From assembly GCA_028281165.1 (NCBI GenBank), contig JANQKI010000088.1, positions 1 through 64,000 of the forward strand: 64,000 bases of DNA, given 5' to 3'. Source of the stretch: Opitutaceae bacterium (GTDB taxonomy: Bacteria > Verrucomicrobiota > Verrucomicrobiia > Opitutales > Opitutaceae). Below the pieces are notes generated by a model. That model was not told the origin of the DNA. It searched no databases and worked only from the letters and a program-made list of their open reading frames with translations. Below, in pieces: positions 55,389 to 64,000 of this stretch. A program made the translations under genes and the position numbers. Within the stretch, counting starts at the first letter, position 1. Each line of letters opens with the position of its first letter.

Positions 55389-56381
55389 TCAGGAAATTTT
55401 GTTATCCGACTCCTTGCTTCGAGATAGTATGATTGAAAATATGATAATAAAGACAACCATAACGATGCCGACCCAATAGCCATCCGTTATCTTTTCCGTT
55501 CCCGTAAGTAGATTAGCGTTTCCGGTTTCATCGAAAGCCTTGCCTAAACTCATAATCACGGCGACCCATCCTGCATGGAGACCGATGCAGGCCCATAGGT
55601 TCTTTTTTAGCAAGAAGACTTGATGGAGAATTATGCCGACGAGACATAGATTGATAAACATAATCGAATTGAATCCGTCAGCGATTGCAGTGATGTAGCC
55701 CAATGCCGTAACGAATCCATCATCGATTCCTATTTCGCTTGGAGGGATGTGGGCCATTGCCTCGCCGCTCATTTTAAAGTGTAGGGCTGCAAAGAGAATG
55801 GAAGAGCCGATAATTGCCGGAACAGGTTTTAGCGAAGTGTAGAAAAGTCTGAATACTAGCCCGCGGAAAATAACCTCTTCGATGATGGACAACAAGCTTG
55901 CTGAAAATACTGCAACCACGATTTTCTCTAGTTGCTTTGTGAAGGTCCATCCTTCTCGTGCTTCAAACACGTTTAGAATAATGGAGAGGGACAGCACTGC
56001 GATCATCATCCCGACTCCGTAGATAAACCAAGTGAAAAACGTTCTTGCAGCCGGTATTCGAAATCCAATGGCGCTAAAAGAATAGAGATGGCACCATTTG
56101 AAGAGTAGGGGCAGCAGTATGAGCACCCCTAAAAGTCGAATACGATCAAAGTATCGAGTGATGGGCTTTTCGCGAAGATAATCGGACGTTCCTTCGCCAA
56201 AGAAATCGGCTAATTTAGCAAAGCCTTCACTCGTATAGGCAAGTTGAAATATGAAAGGGCTTACGAGGGCGGCGAACAATAGAGTTCCAAAGTATAGCCA
56301 GCAGAGAAGAACGATTCCTTTGGTGGAGAATTGATCTTCGGAGAGACCGTAGAGAATGTATTCATTATCTCGTTTCATCAT
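55389..56381 (-). CDS. CPBP-family intramembrane metalloprotease-like protein
   Basis: A 330-residue protein with about eight transmembrane segments. The CPBP (Abi, Rce1-like) motifs are present: the double Glu with Arg in LLSIIEEVIFRGLVFRLFY and the later His of LFAALHFKMSG, followed by a third block near IGLHAGWVAVIMSLG. Rce1-type members cleave prenylated proteins; bacterial ones act in bacteriocin immunity or unknown processing. The gene is 9 bp upstream of the phosphodiesterase gene on the same strand, so probably one operon. Catalytic residues look complete, but target unknown. Confidence 0.9.
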   Translation of the reverse strand: MMKRDNEYILYGLSEDQFSTKGIVLLCWLYFGTLLFAALVSPFIFQLAYTSEGFAKLADFFGEGTSDYLREKPITRYFDRIRLLGVLILLPLLFKWCHLYSFSAIGFRIPAARTFFTWFIYGVGMMIAVLSLSIILNVFEAREGWTFTKQLEKIVVAVFSASLLSIIEEVIFRGLVFRLFYTSLKPVPAIIGSSILFAALHFKMSGEAMAHIPPSEIGIDDGFVTALGYITAIADGFNSIMFINLCLVGIILHQVFLLKKNLWACIGLHAGWVAVIMSLGKAFDETGNANLLTGTEKITDGYWVGIVMVVFIIIFSIILSRSKESDNKIS

Positions 56382-56407
56382 CTCCCCTCATATTGAGAAA
56401 AGAATCT

Positions 56408-56653
56408 CTATTGTTTCTCGTATTCTCCTTCTCCCAATCGCTTAAGAACATGGAATCCAGCGGATTTCGCCTCTGACGCGGAGGGTTTCTTGATTTTCGC
56501 CTGAGGAGCGGGCAAATTCAAACAGCTTTCGATTTCCTGTCCACATTTGGGACAATCGACAGGATTCCGCTGATCTCCCTTTACTTGAAGTTCGATTTCG
56601 CCTCCGCACAGTTTACAGTTTCCCGAAACTGGTCTGAAACGCTGCAGTGGCAT
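56408..56653 (-). CDS. Small zinc-ribbon protein
   Basis: An 81-residue protein with two CxxC pairs (GNCKLCGGEIELQV and VDCPKCGQEIESC), which can bind one zinc in a ribbon fold. The rest is a Lys/Ala/Pro-rich stretch without motif. No catalytic domain is fused to it. It starts 12 bp downstream of the PpiD-like gene and ends 27 bp before the CPBP gene on the same strand, so likely a member of the same operon. Function unknown; nucleic-acid or protein binding is possible. Confidence 0.8.
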   Translation of the reverse strand: MPLQRFRPVSGNCKLCGGEIELQVKGDQRNPVDCPKCGQEIESCLNLPAPQAKIKKPSASEAKSAGFHVLKRLGEGEYEKQ

Positions 56654-56665
56654 TAGGAGAATGGC

Positions 56666-58333
56666 TTAATTGGCGGCCAACCCAGAACGCTCCAACTCTT
56701 CGTTCATCAGTTTTCCAATGTATTGAGAAACCGCATAACGCGAATAGGCTGTCTTTAGAGATTCAATACGAGCTTCATATTCTTCGCCCTCGGCTTGCAA
56801 TTCGGGCACATCTTTGTTAATAATGTAGACTAAAGAGCCTTTATCGCCTTGTGTGATCATTTCGGATACGTCGCCTTCAGACAGCGAGGAAGTGGAATAG
56901 GCCAAGCTTCGGTCTAAGCCGCTTGGCGGTTCTCGACGAGTGAATTCCTGGTAGACATTCACGGTTAGACCTTCGCCTTCGGCAGTCTCTTGAAATCCTT
57001 GTATCGAATCTGCGGATTCAGAAAGCTTGGCCTGCAACGCTTTCCCTTGCTCTGATCTCAGGCGACGAAGTTCTTCCTCCTTGTAATCAAGATCGACTCG
57101 AGCTCGAACCGTCTCCATTTCAGGAATGGTTTGTGGAAATAGGTCTTTATAGAGCAGGACTATGGTCGTGTCGCCTTCCTGAATCGGCTCGCTGTAGAAC
57201 AGCGATTCGTTGAGCTGGAAAGCCGTATTCACGGTGTTGCGACTCCAACTGAGACCTATGGGAGCCCCATCGTTCGAGAAAGGGATGGTATCTTTGCTTG
57301 TCAGCCCCTGAGCTGCCAGAACATTGGCGACGATTTCTTCTCTCGGCGTTTTGCCACCGGTGTTGCTCTCGCTTTCAACGATGGCCAGTACTAAGGCTTC
57401 CGCCTTGTTCTGGGCCATTTGTCTCGCCATTTCCAAACTGTAATCGAAGACCACTTTTTCACGGACAGTTTCGAAATCCACTTCCGTTGCTTCTGCCTTA
57501 GATTCTTCACTCTCGGAACTATCAGTCGGCTCGTACTTGGCTTTGTTTTCTTCGAAGTACAATTTTAGATCTTCCTCTGAGGGACTAACTTGGTCTTTAA
57601 AATCGAGGGCTTTGAATTCAATGTAGGAAACGATACGGCGCTCGGGGGTCGCGTAACGGAAACTGTTGGAAGCATAGAATTCTGCCAGCATCTCTGTTGT
57701 TGTATCGATCTGAGGATTGTAAGTGCTTTGGTCCCACTCCGCTACGGCTACTGTCCATTTTGTCTGATCCTGGCGCAAGTCGCTCAGGACTTCTTCAGGC
57801 AAAACAAATCCTGGACCTGTTAAAGTCTCATTCACCTGTGTAATCCTATAGTCGTCGGAAATAATTCTTAACGCATCAGTCTGAGTAATGCTGCCGCTCA
57901 ACGCGATCTCGTCCGTAAAACGGGCGTACGCCTGAGGATCGAATTCGCCTTGGGCGTTCATGAATAGAGGCAGCTCTTTGATGTATTCTTGAACCTGCTC
58001 GGGAGTCGGATTGGGAATGCTATGAAGATTTGCTAGATAAAGGGTAGTGGCCCTGTTGAAGAAATAGTTCGAGAGCTGGTTGGGATCGAGGCGAATATTC
58101 CCTGATTGCATGTAAGCGCTCCAATAACCCTCGGTACGAAACACTTCCCGCTTGGCCTCCGTATCGAGTTCATAGTCGAAGAACTTCAGGTTTTTCATCC
58201 TTTCACCCCGGCCGTCGCCAATTCCAGGAGCCGCTCCAATGGTGAATACAAAGGAGACAATAATGACGGCTAGCAGAATGATGAAAACGAAACGAAAGTG
58301 CTTTTGTAGGTTGTTTTGAAGCCAGGAAATCAT
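56666..58333 (-). CDS. PpiD/SurA-like peptidylprolyl isomerase-type chaperone
   Basis: A 555-residue protein with one N-terminal transmembrane helix (residues 14-33, FVFIILLAVIIVSFVFTIG) and a long periplasmic chain, the layout of PpiD. The SurA_N-type chaperone helix region is near 80-190 (NPTPEQVQEYIKELPLFMNAQGEFDPQAYARF). A parvulin-like domain is hard to see; the central region (FKDQVSPSEEDLKLYFEENKAKYEP) is typical of the family's linker. It probably helps fold outer-membrane or secreted proteins. Isomerase activity is doubtful because the parvulin core is not obvious. Confidence 0.85.
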   Translation of the reverse strand: MISWLQNNLQKHFRFVFIILLAVIIVSFVFTIGAAPGIGDGRGERMKNLKFFDYELDTEAKREVFRTEGYWSAYMQSGNIRLDPNQLSNYFFNRATTLYLANLHSIPNPTPEQVQEYIKELPLFMNAQGEFDPQAYARFTDEIALSGSITQTDALRIISDDYRITQVNETLTGPGFVLPEEVLSDLRQDQTKWTVAVAEWDQSTYNPQIDTTTEMLAEFYASNSFRYATPERRIVSYIEFKALDFKDQVSPSEEDLKLYFEENKAKYEPTDSSESEESKAEATEVDFETVREKVVFDYSLEMARQMAQNKAEALVLAIVESESNTGGKTPREEIVANVLAAQGLTSKDTIPFSNDGAPIGLSWSRNTVNTAFQLNESLFYSEPIQEGDTTIVLLYKDLFPQTIPEMETVRARVDLDYKEEELRRLRSEQGKALQAKLSESADSIQGFQETAEGEGLTVNVYQEFTRREPPSGLDRSLAYSTSSLSEGDVSEMITQGDKGSLVYIINKDVPELQAEGEEYEARIESLKTAYSRYAVSQYIGKLMNEELERSGLAAN

Positions 58334-58429
58334 GATCTGTAGGGCTATGAAAGAAGGGCTAAATTAGGATTGGCCAGGAGCCTGTCAATGGACAAAACCA
58401 GTGTGGTCTTGGCTTGAAGCGAAGACGAA

Positions 58430-59956
58430 TCAGGCGATCCGACCGCTTGAGATCGGCTCGACTTTGCTTCCTGAATCGTCGTCTGATTCTCGGTCGAGTT
58501 CCTCTAAGAGCGACTGAATGCTTCTTTCGCCAAAGGCCTGAGACAGAGCCTGGTTTTCCAGCTTGTGAAAACATTCAACTAGAGGATCGTGATGATTAAA
58601 AAGATCCTTGTCGGGCAGGCTCCCCAACGTTTCAAAACACTCTTTGAATTGAATCAGGCCGATTCGGTCCAGAGGCTTGGCTGGCTGGAAACGAAAAATC
58701 TGGTAAGTGGAATTCTCTTCCGGCGGGGTAGATGAGACCAAGCCCATTTTGCCCAGCATCGTTAAGCTTGAATTGATAAGCTGTATTGGCAAACCGGCTA
58801 CTTCAGCTAATTCAGTGGCTGTAGGAGCGGTTTCGCAGTTTCTGAATTTTCTACAGATGCGGGCAAAGAGGAGCAGACAGAGGCTTTCTTTCGAGGACAG
58901 GCTTAGCTCGTCCCAAGCCATCTTGTTGCTCCTGAATTTCGCATTTTGCACTGCATAAGTGACGCGTCCTCCAAGCAGGATGATAAACCAGAAGACGAAC
59001 ATCCCAAGCATCATTACGGGAATCAACGAAAGTGGGCCGTAAAGACTTTTAAAGAGTACGACGCGTTCCAAATAGAAAAAGGCGAATTCGTTATTTAGAA
59101 GGATGCAGATGACCGCGAAAATCGAACCCACAAATGCCGCTTTCCATGTCACTAGCGTATTCGGAATAAAACGATAGAAAACGGCTAGAATGCAGATGAT
59201 CATCGTGAAACTCGTAGCCTTCACCAAAATCGATATCCACCTCTCGAGGAAGGTGTAGCTTTCAAGCACGTTTCCGCTTAGTTTTGCCAGTTCGGTTGTC
59301 AGGATCGCCAGTCCTGCAAAAACCAATACAGCCCCAAGCGTGATGACGGTCCAGTACATGCCGACTCTGGTGACCCAAGACCGGCCTCTTCGTACTCCCC
59401 AAATATCATTGAAGGCTCCCTCGATTGTCGAAAACAGCTGGATGACAATTAGAATCAGCACCATTACCCCAGCCACGCCTACGGTTCCTTGTTGGCTCTC
59501 TTCGATAAAACTGTACAGAAGATCCTCGACCTTCGCCATCGCTTGGTTTTGGGCAGGATCTTCTGAAGCCGGATCATCGATGCCGTTTGCAGTCCCGGAG
59601 GCTTGATTCTCCTGATCGTTGATGGCCTCGAGGTTCTCAATTTGAGGAGCGATGAACTCTATGGCATTGTCGAGTTTATCGATCACCGTATCGACTCCTG
59701 CCTTGTCGACAGCGAATCCGGCTACCAATACCATCAGAACGATTACTGGGGCGAAAGCTAGCATCGAGCTAAAGCTCAAAGCCGCTGCTCGGTTAACGAT
59801 GCGGTTCTCGCTTATTCCTTGCCAGCTTATCTCTGCTACACGCAGAAAAGCATAAAGCGCTGCTTCTTTTTTAGAAGAGGCTTTAAGATGCGACTTCCAC
59901 ATCCGGCTACGGATATGCCGGCTTTTCTCCGCCAGAGCCTGGAGTCGCTCGTTCAT
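58430..59956 (-). CDS. YihY/BrkB-family membrane protein
   Basis: A 508-residue protein of the YihY (formerly RNase BN) family. Six membrane segments lie between about 60 and 330; family blocks include NRIVNRAAALSFSSMLAFAPVIVLMVLVAGFA, FNDIWGVRRGRSWVTRVGMYW and LYGPLSLIPVMMLGMFVFWFIILLGGRVTYAVQN. It is longer than the usual 280-430 residues: an insert near 105-145 and a C-terminal cytosolic winged-helix-like part (TATELAEVAGLPIQLINSSLTMLGKMGLV) followed by an acidic tail. Function of the family is not firmly known. It lies 47 bp downstream of the GYF-domain gene. Confidence 0.92.
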   Translation of the reverse strand: MNERLQALAEKSRHIRSRMWKSHLKASSKKEAALYAFLRVAEISWQGISENRIVNRAAALSFSSMLAFAPVIVLMVLVAGFAVDKAGVDTVIDKLDNAIEFIAPQIENLEAINDQENQASGTANGIDDPASEDPAQNQAMAKVEDLLYSFIEESQQGTVGVAGVMVLILIVIQLFSTIEGAFNDIWGVRRGRSWVTRVGMYWTVITLGAVLVFAGLAILTTELAKLSGNVLESYTFLERWISILVKATSFTMIICILAVFYRFIPNTLVTWKAAFVGSIFAVICILLNNEFAFFYLERVVLFKSLYGPLSLIPVMMLGMFVFWFIILLGGRVTYAVQNAKFRSNKMAWDELSLSSKESLCLLLFARICRKFRNCETAPTATELAEVAGLPIQLINSSLTMLGKMGLVSSTPPEENSTYQIFRFQPAKPLDRIGLIQFKECFETLGSLPDKDLFNHHDPLVECFHKLENQALSQAFGERSIQSLLEELDRESDDDSGSKVEPISSGRIA

Positions 59957-60002
59957 TTCGGGATTCTATTTTTAGGTAAGAAGCTTTCTGCTGTTTGAAT
60001 GA

Positions 60003-60884
60003 TTACAGCAGTAAATCGTAAGCGTAGATAGCTATACCTAATAGACCCAAGACTGCGACCATAATTTGTTTTGGAAGCTGAACGACTGCTGTAGCGAAAT
60101 AAAGACTGGCCATCATGGCTGCATTGGCTGCTAGAAGCATGTAGTCTCCACTGGCGCCAAAAAGGACCGTAAGCAGTCCAAAACCAATGGCCGCTCGAAA
60201 GCGAACAACCGGATAAATTTCCGTTACTTGGAGAAGAAGCAGGAGGAAAAGAGCCAAATCGAACACGCCTATAATGACGTACGGGCTCTTCATCATTTGG
60301 GGGACATTAGCGGTCTTTACCAAATCCAGCTCAACGAAACCCATGGCTAGCGCAGAAAACGCGATCAAAATGGTTGCCATGCGCAGGCCAACAAAAGAGG
60401 CGATGGCTTGTTTTTGTGCCGGAGACTTGCCGTGTGGGTCGTCATCTTCTTTCCCTTCAGCTTGGGCTAGCATTGCCTCCACTGAGACTTTTGGCCGTTC
60501 GTCCTCCTTTTCTTTGCTTTTCAGGCGTGGTTTGCGTCGCTTGGATTCTCCTGCTTCCGTCGGGCTTGAATCCCCGACGGCTTCCTCAGTTCCTTCGGTT
60601 TTCGAGTCGCTACTATCCCCGGCTGAATCGACTTCCTCCTCTTGGGACTCTTCGCCATCCGCAACGCTTCCACCCATGTTGAGAGTGAGCTTTTTCTTTT
60701 TCGGAGCGATGATGCCCATCAATGTCTCGCTCGAAGAGATCTTTTGCCACTGCTCCTCGTCGACATCGTAAAAATAGGCATCCGTGTCGAGTTTGCCGGC
60801 TTCGACGAGCGAAGTTATCTGGTCCGTATCGTAAGGCCCGCTCGCGTCTTCATCTCCTTCGCGTCGTATATAATACTCCTGCAT
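60003..60884 (-). CDS. GYF_2 (DUF4339)-domain membrane protein
   Basis: A 293-residue protein. Residues 2-60 are a GYF_2 domain (YYIRREGDEDASGPYDTDQITSLVEAGKLDTDAYFYDVDEEQWQKI), a protein-interaction module that in bacteria usually sits on membrane proteins. Residues 75-155 are a charged, Ser/Glu/Lys-rich disordered region. Residues 165-293 contain about four transmembrane helices (VGLRMATILIAFSALAMGFV and later). It could be an adaptor recruiting a partner to the membrane; none is evident. It is followed by the YihY-family gene on the same strand. Confidence 0.9.
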   Translation of the reverse strand: MQEYYIRREGDEDASGPYDTDQITSLVEAGKLDTDAYFYDVDEEQWQKISSSETLMGIIAPKKKKLTLNMGGSVADGEESQEEEVDSAGDSSDSKTEGTEEAVGDSSPTEAGESKRRKPRLKSKEKEDERPKVSVEAMLAQAEGKEDDDPHGKSPAQKQAIASFVGLRMATILIAFSALAMGFVELDLVKTANVPQMMKSPYVIIGVFDLALFLLLLLQVTEIYPVVRFRAAIGFGLLTVLFGASGDYMLLAANAAMMASLYFATAVVQLPKQIMVAVLGLLGIAIYAYDLLL

Positions 60885-60958
60885 AGCTCCAGTGATAGTT
60901 TAATGAGACACGAGAATACTCCTTAAAAGTCAAGGAAGAGGAACGCGCGCCTCTTTCG

Positions 60959-62719
60959 CTACATTCGCTCAAGCGTCTGTATTCCTAATAGTCCCAGGGA
61001 CATTTTAAGAATTATTAGCGTTTGCCGGCAAAGGAGTAGGCGACGAGCTCTAATATCTGGTTGATCTACAATCACATGATTGGCGTTGTAGAATGAACTG
61101 AATGCGCCAGACAGCTCGTAAAGATAGCTACAAAGCGTATGAGGTCTTAACGTATCGATCGTCGTTTGAATAGACCCCACGAATTCGATGATTTTTCGAG
61201 CCAGGGCTTGCTCTTCGCTCGTCTCAAAGGCGTTTGCTTCTAATTCAATCTTTTCCAGAATCCCTGGTTCCAACTTGCGAAAAATGCTTTGTATCCGCGT
61301 CGCAGCATACAAAAGGTAGGGGGCGGTGTTACCGTCCAAGGACAGGAGTTTTTCCCAGGAAAAAACGTAGTCGCTCGTGCGGTTGGGCGTAAGGTCAGCG
61401 TATTTAACCGAACTGATACCAACGGTCTTGGCTATAGCTTGCAGTTCATTTTCGGGAAGGTCCGGATTCTTCTCTGAGACGATTGCATAGGAGCGCTGTA
61501 TCGACTCTTCCAGCAGATCAATCAAACGTATGGGATCGCCACTTCGCGACTTGATGGTCTTGCCTTGATCGTCGGTGATTTTGCCGAACATGACATGATC
61601 GAACTTCGGCGTTTCGCGTCCCGTTTTCTCAAACCATTTCTTGGTCGTTAACTCGAGCTGCTCGAAGTGATCCTTTTGACGGTCGTCGGTAACAATGACA
61701 ATCCCGTCAGCTTTGAAGTGTTCCAGCCGATACAGCATGGTTGCCAGATCAGTCGAAGCATAGTTGCTGGCTCCATCAGATTTGCGGATAATAAAAGGCT
61801 GCTTCTTATAGCGTTTGTGCTCGGGGTGGAATACAACGAGAGCTCCTTGGCTTTCCTCGGCTATCCTCGTTTCCAGGAGCTCTTCGTATACTTGATCAAC
61901 TTTGTCGCGATAGAAGCTTTCGCCAAGATAGTGATCGAATTCTACATCGAGCAATTCGTAGACCTCTTTCAGGCCCTTAATACTGTATTCATTAACCAAC
62001 TTCCAAAGCTCGACATTCTTTGCTTCGCCGTTCTGCAAGTTGACGAGCTCGTCGCGGCATTCCTGAAGGGCTTCTTCATCTTTTTCCGCTATTTCGTTTC
62101 CAACCCGGTAAAGTCTTTCCAGTTCGCCTAACGGGTCTTTGGCCAAAGCTTCCTCATCCAGGAAGCGCTTGTAGGCGTAGAACAGCTTTCCATAGGCCGT
62201 TCCCCAATCTCCCAGGTGATTGTCGCGAATCACTTTCGCTCCACAAAACTCCAGAAGTCGACAGATGGCCTCTCCAATGACCAGGGAACGTATATGCCCA
62301 ACGTGCATCTGTTTGGCCGTGTTGGGCGAACCATAATCCACCACAATGGTTTTACCTTCCATCAAATGGCTAGCCGATTGGTTTAAGGAGTTCTCGCTGG
62401 AAAAGGCTTTCAGCCATTCGAGTGTAAACTCCGGTTTCATTTTGAAATTAATGAAACCAGGTCCGGCAATACTCAGTTCGAACCGCGAAGCTACTTGTTC
62501 ATTGCTAGTCAGTACTGCAAGAATCGATTCTGCAATCCCTCTTGGGTTTTCTCGATTGCGTTTAGCATAAGGCAGAGCTCCGTTGGCTTGGAAATCGCCG
62601 AAACGTGGGTCGGCAGGTCTTACGTCAGCAGCGAACTGCTCAAGGTCGAGTTTAGCTTCCTGAGCTGCCTTTGTTACCAGAGCATCTAATTTGCCCGCTA
62701 CGTCGAACCAGTCCTCCAT
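60959..62719 (-). CDS. argS: Arginyl-tRNA synthetase
   Basis: A 586-residue class I synthetase. The N-terminal Add-1 domain (residues 1-110) is followed by the HIGH-type motif in VVDYGSPNTAKQMHVGHIRS (HVGH at 139-142). The KMSKS position is the degenerate form usual for ArgRS (GKTIKSRSGDPIRL). The C-terminal anticodon-binding domain has YAATRIQSIFRKL and ALARKIIEFVGSIQTTIDTL. It charges tRNA-Arg and needs the tRNA for amino-acid activation. The length matches the family. It stands alone, divergent from the phosphorylase-family gene. Confidence 0.97.
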   Translation of the reverse strand: MEDWFDVAGKLDALVTKAAQEAKLDLEQFAADVRPADPRFGDFQANGALPYAKRNRENPRGIAESILAVLTSNEQVASRFELSIAGPGFINFKMKPEFTLEWLKAFSSENSLNQSASHLMEGKTIVVDYGSPNTAKQMHVGHIRSLVIGEAICRLLEFCGAKVIRDNHLGDWGTAYGKLFYAYKRFLDEEALAKDPLGELERLYRVGNEIAEKDEEALQECRDELVNLQNGEAKNVELWKLVNEYSIKGLKEVYELLDVEFDHYLGESFYRDKVDQVYEELLETRIAEESQGALVVFHPEHKRYKKQPFIIRKSDGASNYASTDLATMLYRLEHFKADGIVIVTDDRQKDHFEQLELTTKKWFEKTGRETPKFDHVMFGKITDDQGKTIKSRSGDPIRLIDLLEESIQRSYAIVSEKNPDLPENELQAIAKTVGISSVKYADLTPNRTSDYVFSWEKLLSLDGNTAPYLLYAATRIQSIFRKLEPGILEKIELEANAFETSEEQALARKIIEFVGSIQTTIDTLRPHTLCSYLYELSGAFSSFYNANHVIVDQPDIRARRLLLCRQTLIILKMSLGLLGIQTLERM

Positions 62720-63074
62720 AAGAAGGCCCTAAAAAAGACGTAAGCCAAAGACGAGCAAGCTTCGATTTCTTCGTTTTTTCACCCAGTAAATCTGGAAACT
62801 TCCTATGCGAAAGTCCTGTCTCAGCGAGATTGATCCTGGCGATCTTAGACTAGGTCTAGACGGACCAGGCTCTAGGGCTTGACACGTGTGGCATAATACA
62901 AACTTCAAAATCGTCGCGGGAGCAGCTGCAAAGTTGTTAATTCCTTGTCCTAGCGGTTCTTACGACGAATTCGACTGTGTTGACAATGACTCGGAACCGG
63001 ACGGCCCACGTATTGGAACTCTTTGTTTGTCAACGCGTTTTATAAATTAACGTTTCTTTTACAAATAATTAAAA
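62720..63074. other. 355-bp divergent intergenic region
   Basis: The region lies between argS (leftward) and the phosphorylase-family gene (rightward) and must hold both promoters. I see no coding frame or RNA gene. Two TTGACA hexamers (62879-62884 and 62980-62985) have no -10 element at correct spacing. A short palindrome GTCTAGAC occurs near 62852. Confidence 0.4.
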
Positions 63075-64000
63075 ATGGTTAGAAAAACCTTGAGTAGTCG
63101 TCGATTCATTAAGCCTACCTACGCCTATCTGATCGAGAAAAAGCGTGACGGGCAGGAATTTACTAAAGAGGAAATTCGGTTCATTATCGACTCCATTTTG
63201 GACGGAGAGATGCCCGATTTTCAAATGGCCGCCCTTGCTATGGCTGTTTATTTCCAGGGAATGTCTGCGCAGGAGACAGCGATTCTAACCGAAGAAATGA
63301 TGCTTTCTGGCGAGGTGATCGACCTCTCGCACATTGCTAAGCCCAAGATCGATAAATATTCTACGGGAGGTGTTGGTGATAAAACTTCCCTTGTTTTGGT
63401 CCCCCTCGCTGTAGCTAGCGGGATTGTTCTCCCGATGATGGGAAGTGTGGATCAAGACTTCGCTATTAGCACCTTGGATAAGCTAAGCGCTGTTCCTGGA
63501 TTCGATCCCCACATGGAAATCGACGCTTTTATCGAGCAGCTCGAACGAATTGGAGGCGCCATGGTTCGCCAAAGTCCTGAGCTAGCTCCAGCCGACGCTA
63601 CCCTCTATCAGTTGCGCAAGAAGACGGCCACTATCCCGAGTTTGCCGCTTATCACAGGCAGTGTGCTTTCCAAGAAATTGGCTGAAGGCGCTGAAGGACT
63701 GGTGATCGATGTCAAATGGGGCAATGGGTCCTTTATTCGGGACTTGGAGCAGGCGAAGCAGCTTGCTCGTTCTATGACGCGTGTTGGACGTTCTATGAAG
63801 CGTCGCTGTGTCGCTCTTGTAACGGATATGAATCAGCCGCTCGGAGACACCGTCGGTACTTCTCTTGAGCTTAAAGAGGCTATTCAGCTCCTTAAGGGCG
63901 AAGGTCCCGAGGATCTCCAAGAGTTGGTGCTTAAGCTCGGTATGGAAATCGTCCGGCTAGCGGGAGTCGCAGGTTCAACCCTCTCTGCCAAGCAGACGGT
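63075..64000 (+). CDS. Thymidine/pyrimidine-nucleoside phosphorylase family protein, 3' end outside window
   Basis: The frame runs from ATG 63075 past the right edge; about 308 residues are visible. The fold family is clear: FIIDSILDGEMPDFQMAALAMAVYFQGMSAQET, YSTGGVGDKTSLVLVPLAVASG, SLPLITGSVLSKKLAEGAEGLVIDVKWGNGSF and ALVTDMNQPLG. The active-site Arg and Lys (YQLRKKTATI and SVLSKKLAEG) are kept. However, the near-invariant SGRGLGHTGGTxDKLE loop reads MMGSVDQDFAISTLDKLS, with no frameshift. It may be a paralogue with altered phosphate or base binding, so the gene name deoA is not given. Enzymes of the family split pyrimidine nucleosides with phosphate. Confidence 0.88.
   Translation, partial: MVRKTLSSRRFIKPTYAYLIEKKRDGQEFTKEEIRFIIDSILDGEMPDFQMAALAMAVYFQGMSAQETAILTEEMMLSGEVIDLSHIAKPKIDKYSTGGVGDKTSLVLVPLAVASGIVLPMMGSVDQDFAISTLDKLSAVPGFDPHMEIDAFIEQLERIGGAMVRQSPELAPADATLYQLRKKTATIPSLPLITGSVLSKKLAEGAEGLVIDVKWGNGSFIRDLEQAKQLARSMTRVGRSMKRRCVALVTDMNQPLGDTVGTSLELKEAIQLLKGEGPEDLQELVLKLGMEIVRLAGVAGSTLSAKQT

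Noticed and set aside
62820-62850. GAGATTGATCCTGGCGATC resembling the 5' end of 16S rRNA
   Set aside because: The similarity is limited to about 15 bases and no further rRNA sequence follows; taken as chance.
62879-62900. TTGACA with TAATAC as a promoter
   Set aside because: Spacing is only about 9 bases, too short for a sigma-70 promoter.

Overview
The window looks like a chromosomal segment of a Verrucomicrobiota bacterium, most likely class Opitutia (marine Puniceicoccales/Opitutales type). This is inferred from the mix of genes: PadR plus a duplicated FtsX-type permease, a SWIB-domain protein, a DUF1080 protein, GYF-domain and TonB/ExbB proteins of that lineage's style, and weak Shine-Dalgarno sites. 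No rRNA or taxonomic marker settles it. Most of the DNA is near 50% G+C.

Positions 1-32306 hold a hybrid NRPS/PKS gene cluster, all on the + strand and cut by the left edge. In order: an NRPS (C-A-T-C-A-T, N-terminus missing), an EctD-like Fe(II)/2-oxoglutarate dioxygenase, a one-module NRPS with a TubC-type docking domain, an ABC exporter, a membrane-anchored penicillin-acylase-type Ntn hydrolase, a fatty acyl-AMP ligase fused to an ACP, a large C-A-T-KS-AT-KR-DH-ACP protein, a type II thioesterase, and a KS-AT-KR-ACP protein whose AT and KR have lost catalytic residues. Hand-read adenylation codes give Ser, unknown (proline-like clade), Ser and Gly. The simplest reading is a lipid-capped product: fatty acid loaded by the FAAL, joined to Gly, extended by malonate, passed through the odd second PKS module, then through Ser-X-Ser, hydroxylated by the dioxygenase, exported by the ABC protein, and perhaps trimmed outside the cytoplasm by the acylase. 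No thioesterase or reductase release domain is visible.

Positions 32307-38806 are an accessory boundary zone. It contains a PadR regulator overlapping an ADOP-type permease with a candidate operator upstream, a decayed IS1595-family transposase, an A+T-rich gene of unclear function (possibly a BtrH-like fold) preceded by a 27-codon Lys-rich micro-ORF, and a stretch of degenerate sequence.

From 38807 to the right end the content is mainly core genome: tRNA-Met, rpsB-tsf, a DUF1080 protein, tRNA-Ser, two tandem TonB proteins with an ExbB/TolQ protein, tRNA-Gly, a SYLF-domain protein, a heterodimeric ABC exporter, a LuxR-type response regulator, a PAS-REC-Hpt protein, a SWIB protein, an EEP-family hydrolase, a Ski2-like helicase, a YfcE-type phosphodiesterase, a CPBP protease, a zinc-ribbon protein, a PpiD/SurA-like chaperone, a YihY-family membrane protein, a GYF-domain membrane protein, argS, and the start of a thymidine-phosphorylase-family gene with an altered active-site loop, cut by the right edge.
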